Of a stretch of DNA of 6,497 bases, positions 1-4,632 are shown piece after piece. Location: contig JAKAYZ010000140.1 of NCBI GenBank assembly GCA_021816165.1, positions 1 through 6,497 of the forward strand, given 5' to 3'. The translations under genes were made by a program, and so were the position numbers. The stretch comes from Planctomycetota bacterium. GTDB lineage: Bacteria; Planctomycetota; Phycisphaerae; WQYP01. The notes below the pieces were generated by a model. It was not told the origin of the DNA and did not search any database. It saw nothing but the letters and a program-made list of their open reading frames with translations. The first letter of the stretch is position 1, and each line of letters begins with the position of its first letter.

Positions 1-1080
1 GGTCCGAGTGAGCCAGCCCGGCGTGAGTCCCAGCATTTGTTGCCGCCAATGCTTCGGGTCACTTTTCTTTATAGCCGCCCGGAAATTACGTATCCACCTT
101 CGGCTGGTATAATTGCGGGTCACGAACGTCGCCCGCACGCTTAGCGCCCGAATTTTCCGCGCATACGCCTGAAACACCGCCGCCCATTGCGCTTGCGTTA
201 ACATCGGCCGTTTGGCGGTAGCGGCTGGGGCCAGGGCAGCTGCCGGAATAGCCGCAATCTTTGGCGGCAGGGGTGTGGGGGGATTGTGATTTGCCAGCAC
301 CGCAGCCACGCCCGTGGCAACCAGCCCCACCGCCAACACAACACCCACGGCTCCAATCGCAACTTCGCTGCTGCTGATTGTTTTCACCGCCAGTTTTGCT
401 ACGAGTTTTTTCTGCCCCGCTGACATGGCCGTTGCCGCGGTCCCATGGGTCGCATGCGCCAGCACCGCCGCCATCAGTTTCCCCGGCGCGGGCTGCACAA
501 GTTTTTCAGTCAGTATGGCTGCCAGGGCGTCAGCAGTCAGAGCTACGCCTTTCGCTGCCATGCGTGCCCGTAGCTTTTCCACTGCACGCTGCACCCGCTT
601 TTTTGCCGCTTCTTCGCTGATGTCCAGTTGCATGCCGACTTCGGCAAAGCTGCACCGCTGGTAATAGCGAAGCAGCACTGCAGCTCGATCCGCCTCGCCC
701 AAAGCTGCAAGGTGTTCGTCCAGCAGCGGCAGAAGTTCCTCTTCCGGCGTTGGCACCCCCAGCACTGATTCAGTCCGGCGGCTGCCCGCTGTAAACTCAT
801 GTCGCCGCCGCGTCTGCGCATCACGCAGCGCACTGCGGCAGCAGTAACGCGCGGTCTTAAACAACCAGCCCGACATGTTGACCCCCTGCGGCAATTGCTT
901 CGCTTTTCTAATCAGAATCAAGAATACTGTTTGTGTAACATCCTCCGCCATCGCCGCATCACGCACAGACCGCCGACACAACGAATAAACCCAATCCAGA
1001 TGCTGCCGAACCAACACCGGCAATTCCCCACTGCCCGCATCATCGACACGCGATTCCGCCATCTCGTGGCTATCAATCAT
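1..1080 (-). CDS. ECF-type RNA polymerase sigma factor with C-terminal transmembrane helix and extracytoplasmic region (3' partial)
   Basis: The frame is open for exactly 360 codons from ATG at 1080 down to base 1, with no stop, so the C-terminus lies outside the window. Residues ~22-92 look like sigma region 2 (VRQHLDWVYSLCRRSVRD, then the AEDVTQTVFLIL core and SGWLFKTARYCCRSALRD). Residues ~118-175 look like region 4, with the helix-turn-helix AEVGMQLDISEEAAKKRVQR and the end AVEKLRARM. An Ala-rich linker follows, then one hydrophobic helix at ~238-263 (VAIGAVGVVLAVGLVATGVAAVL) and a Pro/Ala-rich stretch. The segment from ~298 (QWAAVFQAYARKIRALSVRA) faintly resembles the start of LolA-like domains; that is inference. 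The start is supported by GGAG 8 nt upstream. Sigma factors tethered to an extracytoplasmic domain are common in Planctomycetes and Verrucomicrobia, and they presumably recruit RNA polymerase in response to an envelope signal. No anti-sigma gene is visible beside it. I take it as a host gene, not part of the mobile element. Confidence 0.9.
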   Translation of the reverse strand, partial: MIDSHEMAESRVDDAGSGELPVLVRQHLDWVYSLCRRSVRDAAMAEDVTQTVFLILIRKAKQLPQGVNMSGWLFKTARYCCRSALRDAQTRRRHEFTAGSRRTESVLGVPTPEEELLPLLDEHLAALGEADRAAVLLRYYQRCSFAEVGMQLDISEEAAKKRVQRAVEKLRARMAAKGVALTADALAAILTEKLVQPAPGKLMAAVLAHATHGTAATAMSAGQKKLVAKLAVKTISSSEVAIGAVGVVLAVGLVATGVAAVLANHNPPTPLPPKIAAIPAAALAPAATAKRPMLTQAQWAAVFQAYARKIRALSVRATFVTRNYTSRRWIRNFRAAIKKSDPKHWRQQMLGLTPGWLTRT

Positions 1081-1360
1081 CTGAAAAACTCCGTTCCCTT
1101 TGCAATAGCTCTTCGCAGTAGACGACCACCAACCGGACGCCCGCCGATCTGCGACCTTAAGAATCTGGAACCTGGTACCTGGAATTTAGCATCTCGCATT
1201 CGGCATCCAGCAATAGCAGTGCCTGAAATCATTCTAACTCCCGCGCCCCCATAACCTCGTGCCTTTCACCCCCGGCCGAGCTGGCGGCCTTGTGGTGTAT
1301 CGGGCACCGGCGCTGTGAGCGGTGTTCTAACTCCTAGCTTCTAGCTCCTTTCATCCTCGT

Positions 1361-1381
1361 AAAAGGTACCTGACACCTTTT
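1361..1381. repeat. Short inverted repeat, REP-like
   Basis: A perfect 7-bp inverted repeat, AAAAGGT ... ACCTTTT, encloses a 7-nt spacer (ACCTGAC). Palindromes of this shape are found as dispersed intergenic repeats in many genomes, some of them tied to REP-associated Y1 transposases; that link is from memory. Only one copy is in the window. On either strand it ends in a short T run, so it could also act as a weak bidirectional terminator for the minus-strand region. Confidence 0.4.
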
Positions 1382-1399
1382 CCGCGCGTTTCACACGCT

Positions 1400-1426
1400 G
1401 TAACCCGTCCCCTGTCCCCTGTAACC
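1400..1426. repeat. Low-complexity tandem block (GTCCCCT units)
   Basis: GTAACC flanks both sides of a short run of CGTCCCCTGTCCCCT, giving two tandem GTCCCCT units bracketed by direct GTAACC copies. It lies in non-coding DNA. It may be a short slippage repeat or part of a dispersed intergenic repeat; no function is suggested. Confidence 0.35.
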
Positions 1427-1622
1427 TAAGTCACTTCCTCTCTCGTATTATCTCACGCCAAGTCAATTCGGGACATTTTTATTTCCTTTTTCCGCCGGCG
1501 ACGCTGAACCGCAGGCATCTTGTCTGTCGCTGCAGCGGCATTCACCGAAGAAATGCGGAATTCCAAAGGAATGCACATTGGTTATGAGCGCCGTGTCGTT
1601 GCGCCAATGTGGTGAATCTCAC

Positions 1623-1650
1623 TGATCACGGATCAATGATCACCGATCAA
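1623..1650. repeat. 14-bp tandem repeat, GATC-rich
   Basis: Two adjacent 14-mers, TGATCACGGATCAA and TGATCACCGATCAA, differ at one base. CACTGATCA at 1620-1628 is also repeated in inverted form as TGATCAGTG at 1681-1689. Five GATCA words therefore fall within about 70 bases, just outside the attachment site. The arrangement could be a protein-binding array, for example for a regulator or recombination accessory protein, or simply a decayed host repeat. Confidence 0.45.
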
Positions 1651-1730
1651 GATGTTACGAATTTCCGAAAATCCGTTCGTTGATCAGTGCTCATGGGTCA
1701 TTGAAAAGGCACGGAATCAACGATTACCAA

Positions 1731-1746
1731 GGGGTTTGTGAACCCC
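1731..1746 (-). terminator. Hairpin downstream of the tRNA 3' end, possible tRNA terminator
   Basis: GGGGTT (1731-1736) and AACCCC (1741-1746) form a 6-bp stem with a 4-nt loop. On the minus strand it lies about 10 nt past the tRNA discriminator base, the position expected for the terminator of a tRNA transcript. The following T run is poor (TTGG), so efficiency is uncertain. Its place on the outer side of the tRNA remnant fits host DNA that once lay downstream of the intact tRNA gene. Confidence 0.4.
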
Positions 1747-1754
1747 CCGAAAAC

Positions 1755-1967
1755 ATGAGGCCGCTGGGGATCGAACCCAGTGACAATGTGGCAAAAACCC
1801 TTGAATACACGCATGGTTCGCGTGCCAACCCCCCTGCGAGTGTGACCAAAAACGTGAAAAGAATGGTTTCCAGCGATCTCCGACTTGCTGCGCTTATTGG
1901 AGCATGGCCATCGCTTCCAGAAGCGGTTAAGGCTGGCATTGCGGCGATGGTGGCTGCGTCAAAATGA
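1755..1967 (+). pseudogene. Orphan 3' tail of an integrase gene reading out of the att site
   Basis: An open frame runs through the antisense of the tRNA remnant (MRPLGIEPS, the usual product of an antisense T-arm) and on for ~61 residues to a TGA at 1965-1967. The tail ends with an amphipathic segment (LAALIGAWPSLPEAVKAGIA, then AMVAASK). From memory, AWPxLP-type endings occur in small planctomycete proteins and integrase tails; I could not check this. No ribosome binding site precedes ATG 1755. A terminator follows 8 nt after the stop, as for a real gene 3' end. My inference is that in the circular element the integrase gene crosses attP, and integration leaves this C-terminal piece at the left end while the catalytic part sits at the far right end. 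The alternative is a small stand-alone hypothetical gene. Confidence 0.5.
1756..1780 (-). other. tRNA 3'-end remnant, probable att site (distal end of integrated element)
   Basis: Read on the minus strand, 1780-1764 forms a perfect T-arm: CTGGG, the canonical 7-nt loop TTCGATC, then CCCAG. Next come a 7-nt acceptor 3' strand, CGGCCTC (1763-1757), and a discriminator A at 1756. CCA is not encoded. The matching 5' acceptor strand (GAGGCCG on the minus strand) and the D and anticodon arms are not found at higher coordinates, so this is only the 3' end of a tRNA. Elements that integrate into tRNA genes leave exactly such a copy at the end away from the restored tRNA, with element DNA on the tRNA-5' side. 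Here that side is rightward, where the element genes lie. The true att core may extend beyond these bases. I cannot assign the isoacceptor. Confidence 0.75.
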
Positions 1968-1974
1968 TTGTTGC

Positions 1975-2003
1975 CCGGCGTTGTGCCGCCTGGCCGGTTT
2001 TTT
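1975..2003 (+). terminator. Rho-independent terminator after the integrase tail
   Basis: CCGGC (1975-1979) pairs with GCCGG (1993-1997) and is followed at once by six T (1998-2003). An alternative inner stem, GGCG/CGCC (1977-1980 with 1987-1990), has a 6-nt loop. It begins 8 nt after the TGA of the tail frame and ends 30 nt before the next start codon. It would stop a rightward transcript, such as that of the integrase in the circular form or read-through in the integrated form. Confidence 0.65.
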
Positions 2004-2033
2004 ACGGGCGGCGATTTACAGAAAGGGGCCGAT

Positions 2034-2300
2034 ATGGCCATGAGAAAAATTCGGATCGGTGACTTTGTAACGGAAGATTGCGGGGATATTGTTACCCAGC
2101 GAGAATATGGCAGCGTACTTCGTGTCGAATTGTTTACCCCTGATGGCGTTTATGCTGTCTGCACAGACGCCGACGGGGGATACCATGGCTTTGGTGTGTC
2201 AAAACTGGTTCATGTAATCGGGCATTGGAATGATCGTGCGTCCGCCAAGCTGCGGCGGCGCAAGACAAAGCGGGCGTTACGGATTCCCAAGGCCGCGTAA
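2034..2300 (+). CDS. Small basic protein of unknown function (88 aa)
   Basis: ATG 2034 is chosen because AAAGGGG ends 5 nt upstream; a second ATG at 2040 is also possible. The protein starts MAMRKIRIGDFVTEDCGDIV and has alternating short hydrophobic and charged stretches (RIGDFV, SVLRVELF, GVYAVCTD, VSKLVHVIGHW). This is compatible with a small five-strand beta-barrel of KOW/SH3 type, in which an opening 'GDxV' turn is common. The last ~20 residues are strongly basic (AKLRRRKTKRALRIPKA), suggesting nucleic-acid binding. I do not recognise a family. It is the first gene inside the element's left end, just after the terminator, and no clear promoter was found in front of it. The codon pattern and the ribosome binding site make a real gene likely; the function is open. 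Confidence 0.7.
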   Translation: MAMRKIRIGDFVTEDCGDIVTQREYGSVLRVELFTPDGVYAVCTDADGGYHGFGVSKLVHVIGHWNDRASAKLRRRKTKRALRIPKAA

Positions 2301-2339
2301 CGGGTTGAAGCTGCGGGCGTGCGATGACGCTGCGGTTCG

Positions 2340-2382
2340 GACAGTAGCGGCCCTTTTGACATTCCAGCGGGCGGCCACTGTC
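2340..2382 (+). other. Interrupted hairpin downstream of the 88-aa gene
   Basis: GACAGT (2340-2345) pairs with ACTGTC (2377-2382), and GGCC (2349-2352) pairs with GGCC (2373-2376); AGC is unpaired on the left arm. It lies 39 nt after the stop of the 88-aa gene. There is no T run after it, so it is not a standard intrinsic terminator. It could stabilise the transcript end or be one part of the larger structured stretch that follows. Confidence 0.35.
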
Positions 2383-2427
2383 GGTAACTCGTGAAAATGC
2401 CCTTGGAACCGTAGCGGCTTTATTTAG

Positions 2428-2508
2428 GCATACCCCCCACGCCCCGACTTTTACAATTTTCCGGATTTTCCTTGTACGCTGGGGGGTGCTATGCAAAAGT
2501 CGCGGGGC
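2428..2508 (+). repeat. Interleaved inverted repeats (A-B-A'-B'), possible pseudoknot or cis-acting DNA site
   Basis: Two inverted-repeat pairs are interleaved rather than nested. Arm A, GCATACCCCCCA (2428-2439), pairs with TGGGGGGT plus ATGC (2480-2487, 2491-2494) around a GCT bulge. Arm B, GCCCCGACTTTT (2441-2452), pairs with AAAAGTC plus GGGGC (2495-2501, 2504-2508) around a GC bulge. The order is A, B, a 27-nt T-rich linker, A', B', with A' and B' directly adjacent. The two long stems could not both form in full as a simple H-type pseudoknot because the crossing loops are 1 and 0 nt, so they are either partial or mutually exclusive. GGCATAC is also repeated directly at 2427-2433 and 2506-2512. 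Confidence 0.65.
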
Positions 2509-2641
2509 ATACGCAGCCCAAAGCGGCTCCAGTGCTAAACAAAATAGCGATTTATCGCAAATTGTGAAGGTGGCCAAGATGGGCCGGTTATTGCCGATCC
2601 GGAGCCTGCACATCGTGAAAATGGATGGAATCAGCAGCATT

Positions 2642-2664
2642 CCGCCCTGTTTGCGGGCGGTTTT
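2642..2664 (+). terminator. Intrinsic terminator candidate in the gene-free stretch
   Basis: CCGCCC (2642-2647) and GGGCGG (2655-2660) form a fully GC stem with a 7-nt loop, followed by TTTT (2661-2664). It lies 13 nt before a good promoter. It therefore marks the end of an upstream transcript, either a long 3' UTR of the 88-aa gene or a separate non-coding RNA, just before a new unit begins. Confidence 0.5.
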
Positions 2665-2676
2665 GGATCCGCCGCG

Positions 2677-2704
2677 TTGTGAGTGATCGGGCTGGGGGTA
2701 TAAT
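2677..2704 (+). promoter_or_regulatory. Sigma-70-type promoter for the zinc-ribbon gene
   Basis: A perfect -10 box TATAAT lies at 2699-2704. A -35-like TTGTGA (4 of 6 matches to TTGACA) lies at 2677-2682, with a 16-nt spacer. Transcription would begin near 2711, giving a leader of about 50 nt before the ATG at 2762. The preceding terminator hairpin insulates it from upstream transcription. It is the clearest promoter in the window. Confidence 0.6.
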
Positions 2705-2761
2705 TCCGGGCGACGCAGATCACCTGCGGCGCGGTTATGCACGTTTGATTTGAGGTGTGAA

Positions 2762-3208
2762 ATGGCAGATATGGCCGGTGAGATTTGCGCCAACTGTGGA
2801 CGGCAGATCGGCAAGCTGGAAACTCCCATGGTGTGGAAACAGGATGTGGTGTGCCAAGCTTGCCATAAGCTGCTACGCCAGGAGGGCCACGCACAACAAC
2901 AGCGGGAATCAGACTGGTTATTCAATTGCCCGCAGGCCGCCGTAAAGAAGGGTGTTATCAGAATTGAAAAGGTGAGCATTAACCCCGCAGACCTTGTGGG
3001 CATTTTAGCCAAGAATTACCGGAGGTCTTTCACTACCATTCAAATTTATCGCGTCGATTTGGCTATGCCATTCGGTCATTACCACCGGGTGGAGTTTAGG
3101 AATGCGACAGACGCAATCGCGTTTTGCCAGGCGGTTAGTGCGGTAACTGGGCTGCCAGTTACCAATTGGAGGCCGCCGGATGTAACCTTTTTTGTTCCGC
3201 TTTCATAG
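2762..3208 (+). CDS. Four-cysteine zinc-ribbon protein of unknown function (148 aa)
   Basis: The start at ATG 2762 is preceded by GAGG with a 6-nt gap; TTG 2750 has no comparable site. The N-terminus carries C9-x2-C12-x18-C31-x2-C34 (ICANCGRQIGK ... VVCQACHKLL), a treble-clef or zinc-ribbon type knuckle pair likely to bind one zinc ion. The remaining ~110 residues show no motif I recognise. They include a mixed alpha/beta part (TTIQIYRVDLAMPFGHYHRV, then EFRNATDAIAFCQAVSAVTG) and end in VTFFVPLS. No signal peptide or membrane helix is seen, so it is cytoplasmic. A good promoter lies 58 nt upstream, and a 316-nt gap follows. A DNA- or RNA-binding or protein-protein role is plausible for this fold but is only inference. 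Confidence 0.8.
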   Translation: MADMAGEICANCGRQIGKLETPMVWKQDVVCQACHKLLRQEGHAQQQRESDWLFNCPQAAVKKGVIRIEKVSINPADLVGILAKNYRRSFTTIQIYRVDLAMPFGHYHRVEFRNATDAIAFCQAVSAVTGLPVTNWRPPDVTFFVPLS

Positions 3209-3524
3209 GGTGGAACGCTGGTGGGTTACCAGCCGTGGCTAAAACCTGCCCCTGTAACCAACTCGTGGAAACGGCTTTGCGATGGGAGCGGTTTTCGCGA
3301 CAGGGGGCCGACGCGGTGGGTGAGACGTGAGCGATAATCGTGCACTTCGGGGTACCAGATTGCACCTGTTGTAATTTCGGTGTTGTAAGTCTGGAAGGAT
3401 TGTTACAGTAATCCCAGTGGGACGGTTGCGGGGTAGCTCCCCGATAATCGGCCCGGGCACATTGCCGGCGAATCAACCCCGCCCAGTGTGTCCGGGCCTG
3501 CCCGTCCGAACAAGGGTTGAAACA
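3209..3524. other. Structured gene-free stretch between zinc-ribbon gene and 307-aa gene
   Basis: No convincing gene is present; the open frames here on the minus strand lack ribosome binding sites and protein-like composition. The DNA is rich in pairing. GCTGGT/ACCAGC (3217-3222, 3228-3233) has a 5-nt loop. CCCCTGT (3249-3255) pairs with ACAGGGG (3300-3306) around 44 nt. CGGGG/CCCCG (3429-3433, 3439-3443) has a 5-nt loop and is enclosed by GCGGGGT/ACCCCGC (3428-3434, 3476-3482) as a competing pairing. A weak promoter-like pair, TTGTAA (3383-3388) and AGTAAT (3407-3412) with an 18-nt spacer, precedes the next gene. The two competing stems in the leader of the 307-aa gene could give RNA-level control. 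Confidence 0.45.
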
Positions 3525-4448
3525 ATGTCGGATCATCAATCGGAATTAGCTTCCCAAGCGTTGTGTGGCTGGATCAAGGCCCGTTGTTTTTTCCTTGACT
3601 CCCTGCGGGTCTTAATGGGCCTACGATGCAGGCTGGAGCTTCGCCCGACCCCTATCGGAATAATCCTTACGCTAGTCCTGCCGGATGGCCGGAAGTTTGG
3701 CCACGATGTGTGCATCATTGCTGATGGGTGCCAGGACTTGGGTAGGCGATGGGATATGGTTTGCGGCCATCTTGTTGATGCTTCCGACCTTACCCCCTAC
3801 TCGCCAATGGAGATGGGGCGCGATTATCTTTCTAATGTGTTCAGCAGCGGGTTGGCGTTTCTTCACGCTACAGCGGATGCGTGCAAGTGGCCTGGCGTTG
3901 ACGCTGGCCGACTGGATGCGATTAAGGAGGCGAGGGCTTGGGTTGCTGAAACAATGCGTGACCCGAATTGTGAATACCCGCTTGTGCCCGGATCGCTTTG
4001 GAGCCTGCCCGCTGACGGCGGACTTTATTTCAAGGCCATGGAAATAGAGGAAAAGCGTTACGAGCGTTGCCGGCAGGCGATTCGCTTGGTTGTATGCGAT
4101 TCGGAAATCGTGGCGGGCAGTATTCCGGCAGAAAAGACGCCGAGTGTTGCGGCGGTTGTTGCCCCTGCGGTGGCTGCGACGCGGGAAACGAAGTCGGAAT
4201 GCACGAAGCGCAAGGTGCGGGAGTTGACCGAGCCTTACATTGCGGAAGACCCGGACGCACTTCTGAAGGAACTGGCCGCGCGGGTTCCAACGAACGTATG
4301 CGGAACGTATCAGGCAAAGAAGTATATCCGCGAGCTTGCCGACGATGGAACCATTCCGAGAACGTGGGGCACAAGCGTTGACCCACAGCGTATGCTGAGT
4401 AGCGTGCGGAGGGCTGCCGCCAGCCGCCGCGCGAAGATCGTAAAATAG
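3525..4448 (+). CDS. Hypothetical protein, two-part, basic C-terminus (307 aa)
   Basis: ATG 3525 (MSDHQSELASQALCGW) is preferred; AAGGG lies 8 nt upstream. The in-frame GTG at 3417 would add 36 Pro/Gly-rich residues translated from a structured leader and has no better site. I do not recognise the family. Residues 1-190 look globular with mixed strands and helices (LRCRLELRPTPIGIILTLVL; later a helical run LDAIKEARAWVAETM). Residues ~200-220 are an Ala/Val/Pro linker. Residues ~221-307 form a basic helical region (KRKVRELTEPYIAEDPDALL ... YQAKKYIRELADDG, ending SVRRAAASRRAKIVK) that could be a DNA-binding domain. No signal peptide or membrane segment is evident. It has seven cysteines before residue 150 but no CxxC pair. 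It precedes the repeat array and replication module by few bases, so it may be a conserved backbone gene of the element instead of cargo. Confidence 0.75.
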   Translation: MSDHQSELASQALCGWIKARCFFLDSLRVLMGLRCRLELRPTPIGIILTLVLPDGRKFGHDVCIIADGCQDLGRRWDMVCGHLVDASDLTPYSPMEMGRDYLSNVFSSGLAFLHATADACKWPGVDAGRLDAIKEARAWVAETMRDPNCEYPLVPGSLWSLPADGGLYFKAMEIEEKRYERCRQAIRLVVCDSEIVAGSIPAEKTPSVAAVVAPAVAATRETKSECTKRKVRELTEPYIAEDPDALLKELAARVPTNVCGTYQAKKYIRELADDGTIPRTWGTSVDPQRMLSSVRRAAASRRAKIVK

Positions 4449-4451
4449 TGT

Positions 4452-4577
4452 GGGGTTTTGAGAGAGGAAAAAACCAACAAGATTTTTGCGAGTGCACGCG
4501 AACCATGCTGTTTACGCGGGTTTTTTGCGCGCCAGTATCGGGTTTTTGTCCTAAAAACCCAACGCAAAAACCAACGC
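4452..4577. repeat. Iteron-like repeat array upstream of the AlpA-like gene
   Basis: Direct copies of AAAAACCAAC occur at 4469-4478 and 4566-4575. A near copy, AAAAACCCAACGC (4553-4565), lies immediately before AAAAACCAACGC (4566-4577), forming a tandem pair. Opposite-strand versions, GGGTTTTTTGCG (4518-4529), GGGTTTTTG (4540-4548) and GGGGTTTTG (4452-4460), make at least six related words in 126 bases. GGGTTTTT/AAAAACCC (4540-4547, 4553-4560) is also a perfect 8-bp hairpin with a 5-nt loop. Such A/T-run repeats beside a replication gene are typical of iterons or regulator operators. A terminator role for the hairpin is less likely, as it lacks a following T run. Confidence 0.6.
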
Positions 4578-4632
4578 CGCTATGTGCATTAGAGGCCAGC
4601 GCTGTGCAGGCCTTTCTAACATGGAGCGAATA

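Larger units (their letters stand above)
1081..1755. other. Gene-poor flank between sigma factor gene and attachment site
   Basis: I see no convincing gene in these ~675 bases. The open frame on the plus strand that enters from the sigma gene (799-1254) has no credible protein features. The stretch holds short repeats: CTGGAA/CTGGTA units near 1165-1184, an inverted repeat at 1361-1381, a tandem CCCCTGT-type block at 1400-1426, a GATC-rich tandem repeat at 1623-1650 and a hairpin at 1731-1746. No clear minus-strand promoter for the sigma gene was found. The region is read as host intergenic DNA downstream of the original tRNA gene. Confidence 0.6.
2301..2641. other. Structured gene-free stretch upstream of the terminator at 2642
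   Basis: No credible protein is encoded. The long minus-strand open frame across it (2134-3012) is the shadow of two plus-strand genes plus spacer. Instead the stretch holds the hairpin at 2340-2382, the interleaved inverted repeats at 2428-2508, a small GCGA/TCGC hairpin (2547-2558) and a GGAAT/ATTCC hairpin (2627-2643). It ends in a terminator-like hairpin. The density of pairing suggests a structured RNA or a replication/transfer site. No promoter for such an RNA is convincing. Confidence 0.45.

Noticed and set aside
314..664. Plus-strand frame with an apparent signal-peptide-like start
   Set aside because: It is the antisense of the sigma factor's transmembrane helix and Ala-rich linker, which explains its hydrophobic look.
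799..1254. 151-codon open frame on the plus strand
   Set aside because: It is mostly antisense to the sigma factor, which has clear region 2 and region 4 motifs; the remainder runs into repeat-rich non-coding DNA.
1756..1860. Complete tRNA gene
   Set aside because: Only the T-arm and acceptor 3' strand are present; no matching 5' acceptor strand, D arm or anticodon arm could be found on the minus strand above 1780.
2356..2361. Perfect TTGACA as a -35 box
   Set aside because: No acceptable -10 box is found at 15-19 nt (TGTCGG at the 17-nt position), and it lies within the loop region of a hairpin.
2486..2686. 66-codon plus-strand frame in the structured spacer
   Set aside because: It overlaps the interleaved repeats, the terminator hairpin and the start of the promoter, and has no ribosome binding site.
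2134..3012. 292-codon open frame on the minus strand
   Set aside because: It lies antisense to the 88-aa and zinc-ribbon genes, has no ribosome binding site and reads as low-likelihood protein rich in Arg, Pro, Cys and Ser. The plus-strand genes have better starts, a promoter and a terminator.
4452..4577. CRISPR array
   Set aside because: The repeated words are 9-13 bases, irregularly spaced and in both orientations, with no constant repeat-spacer pattern and no cas gene nearby.
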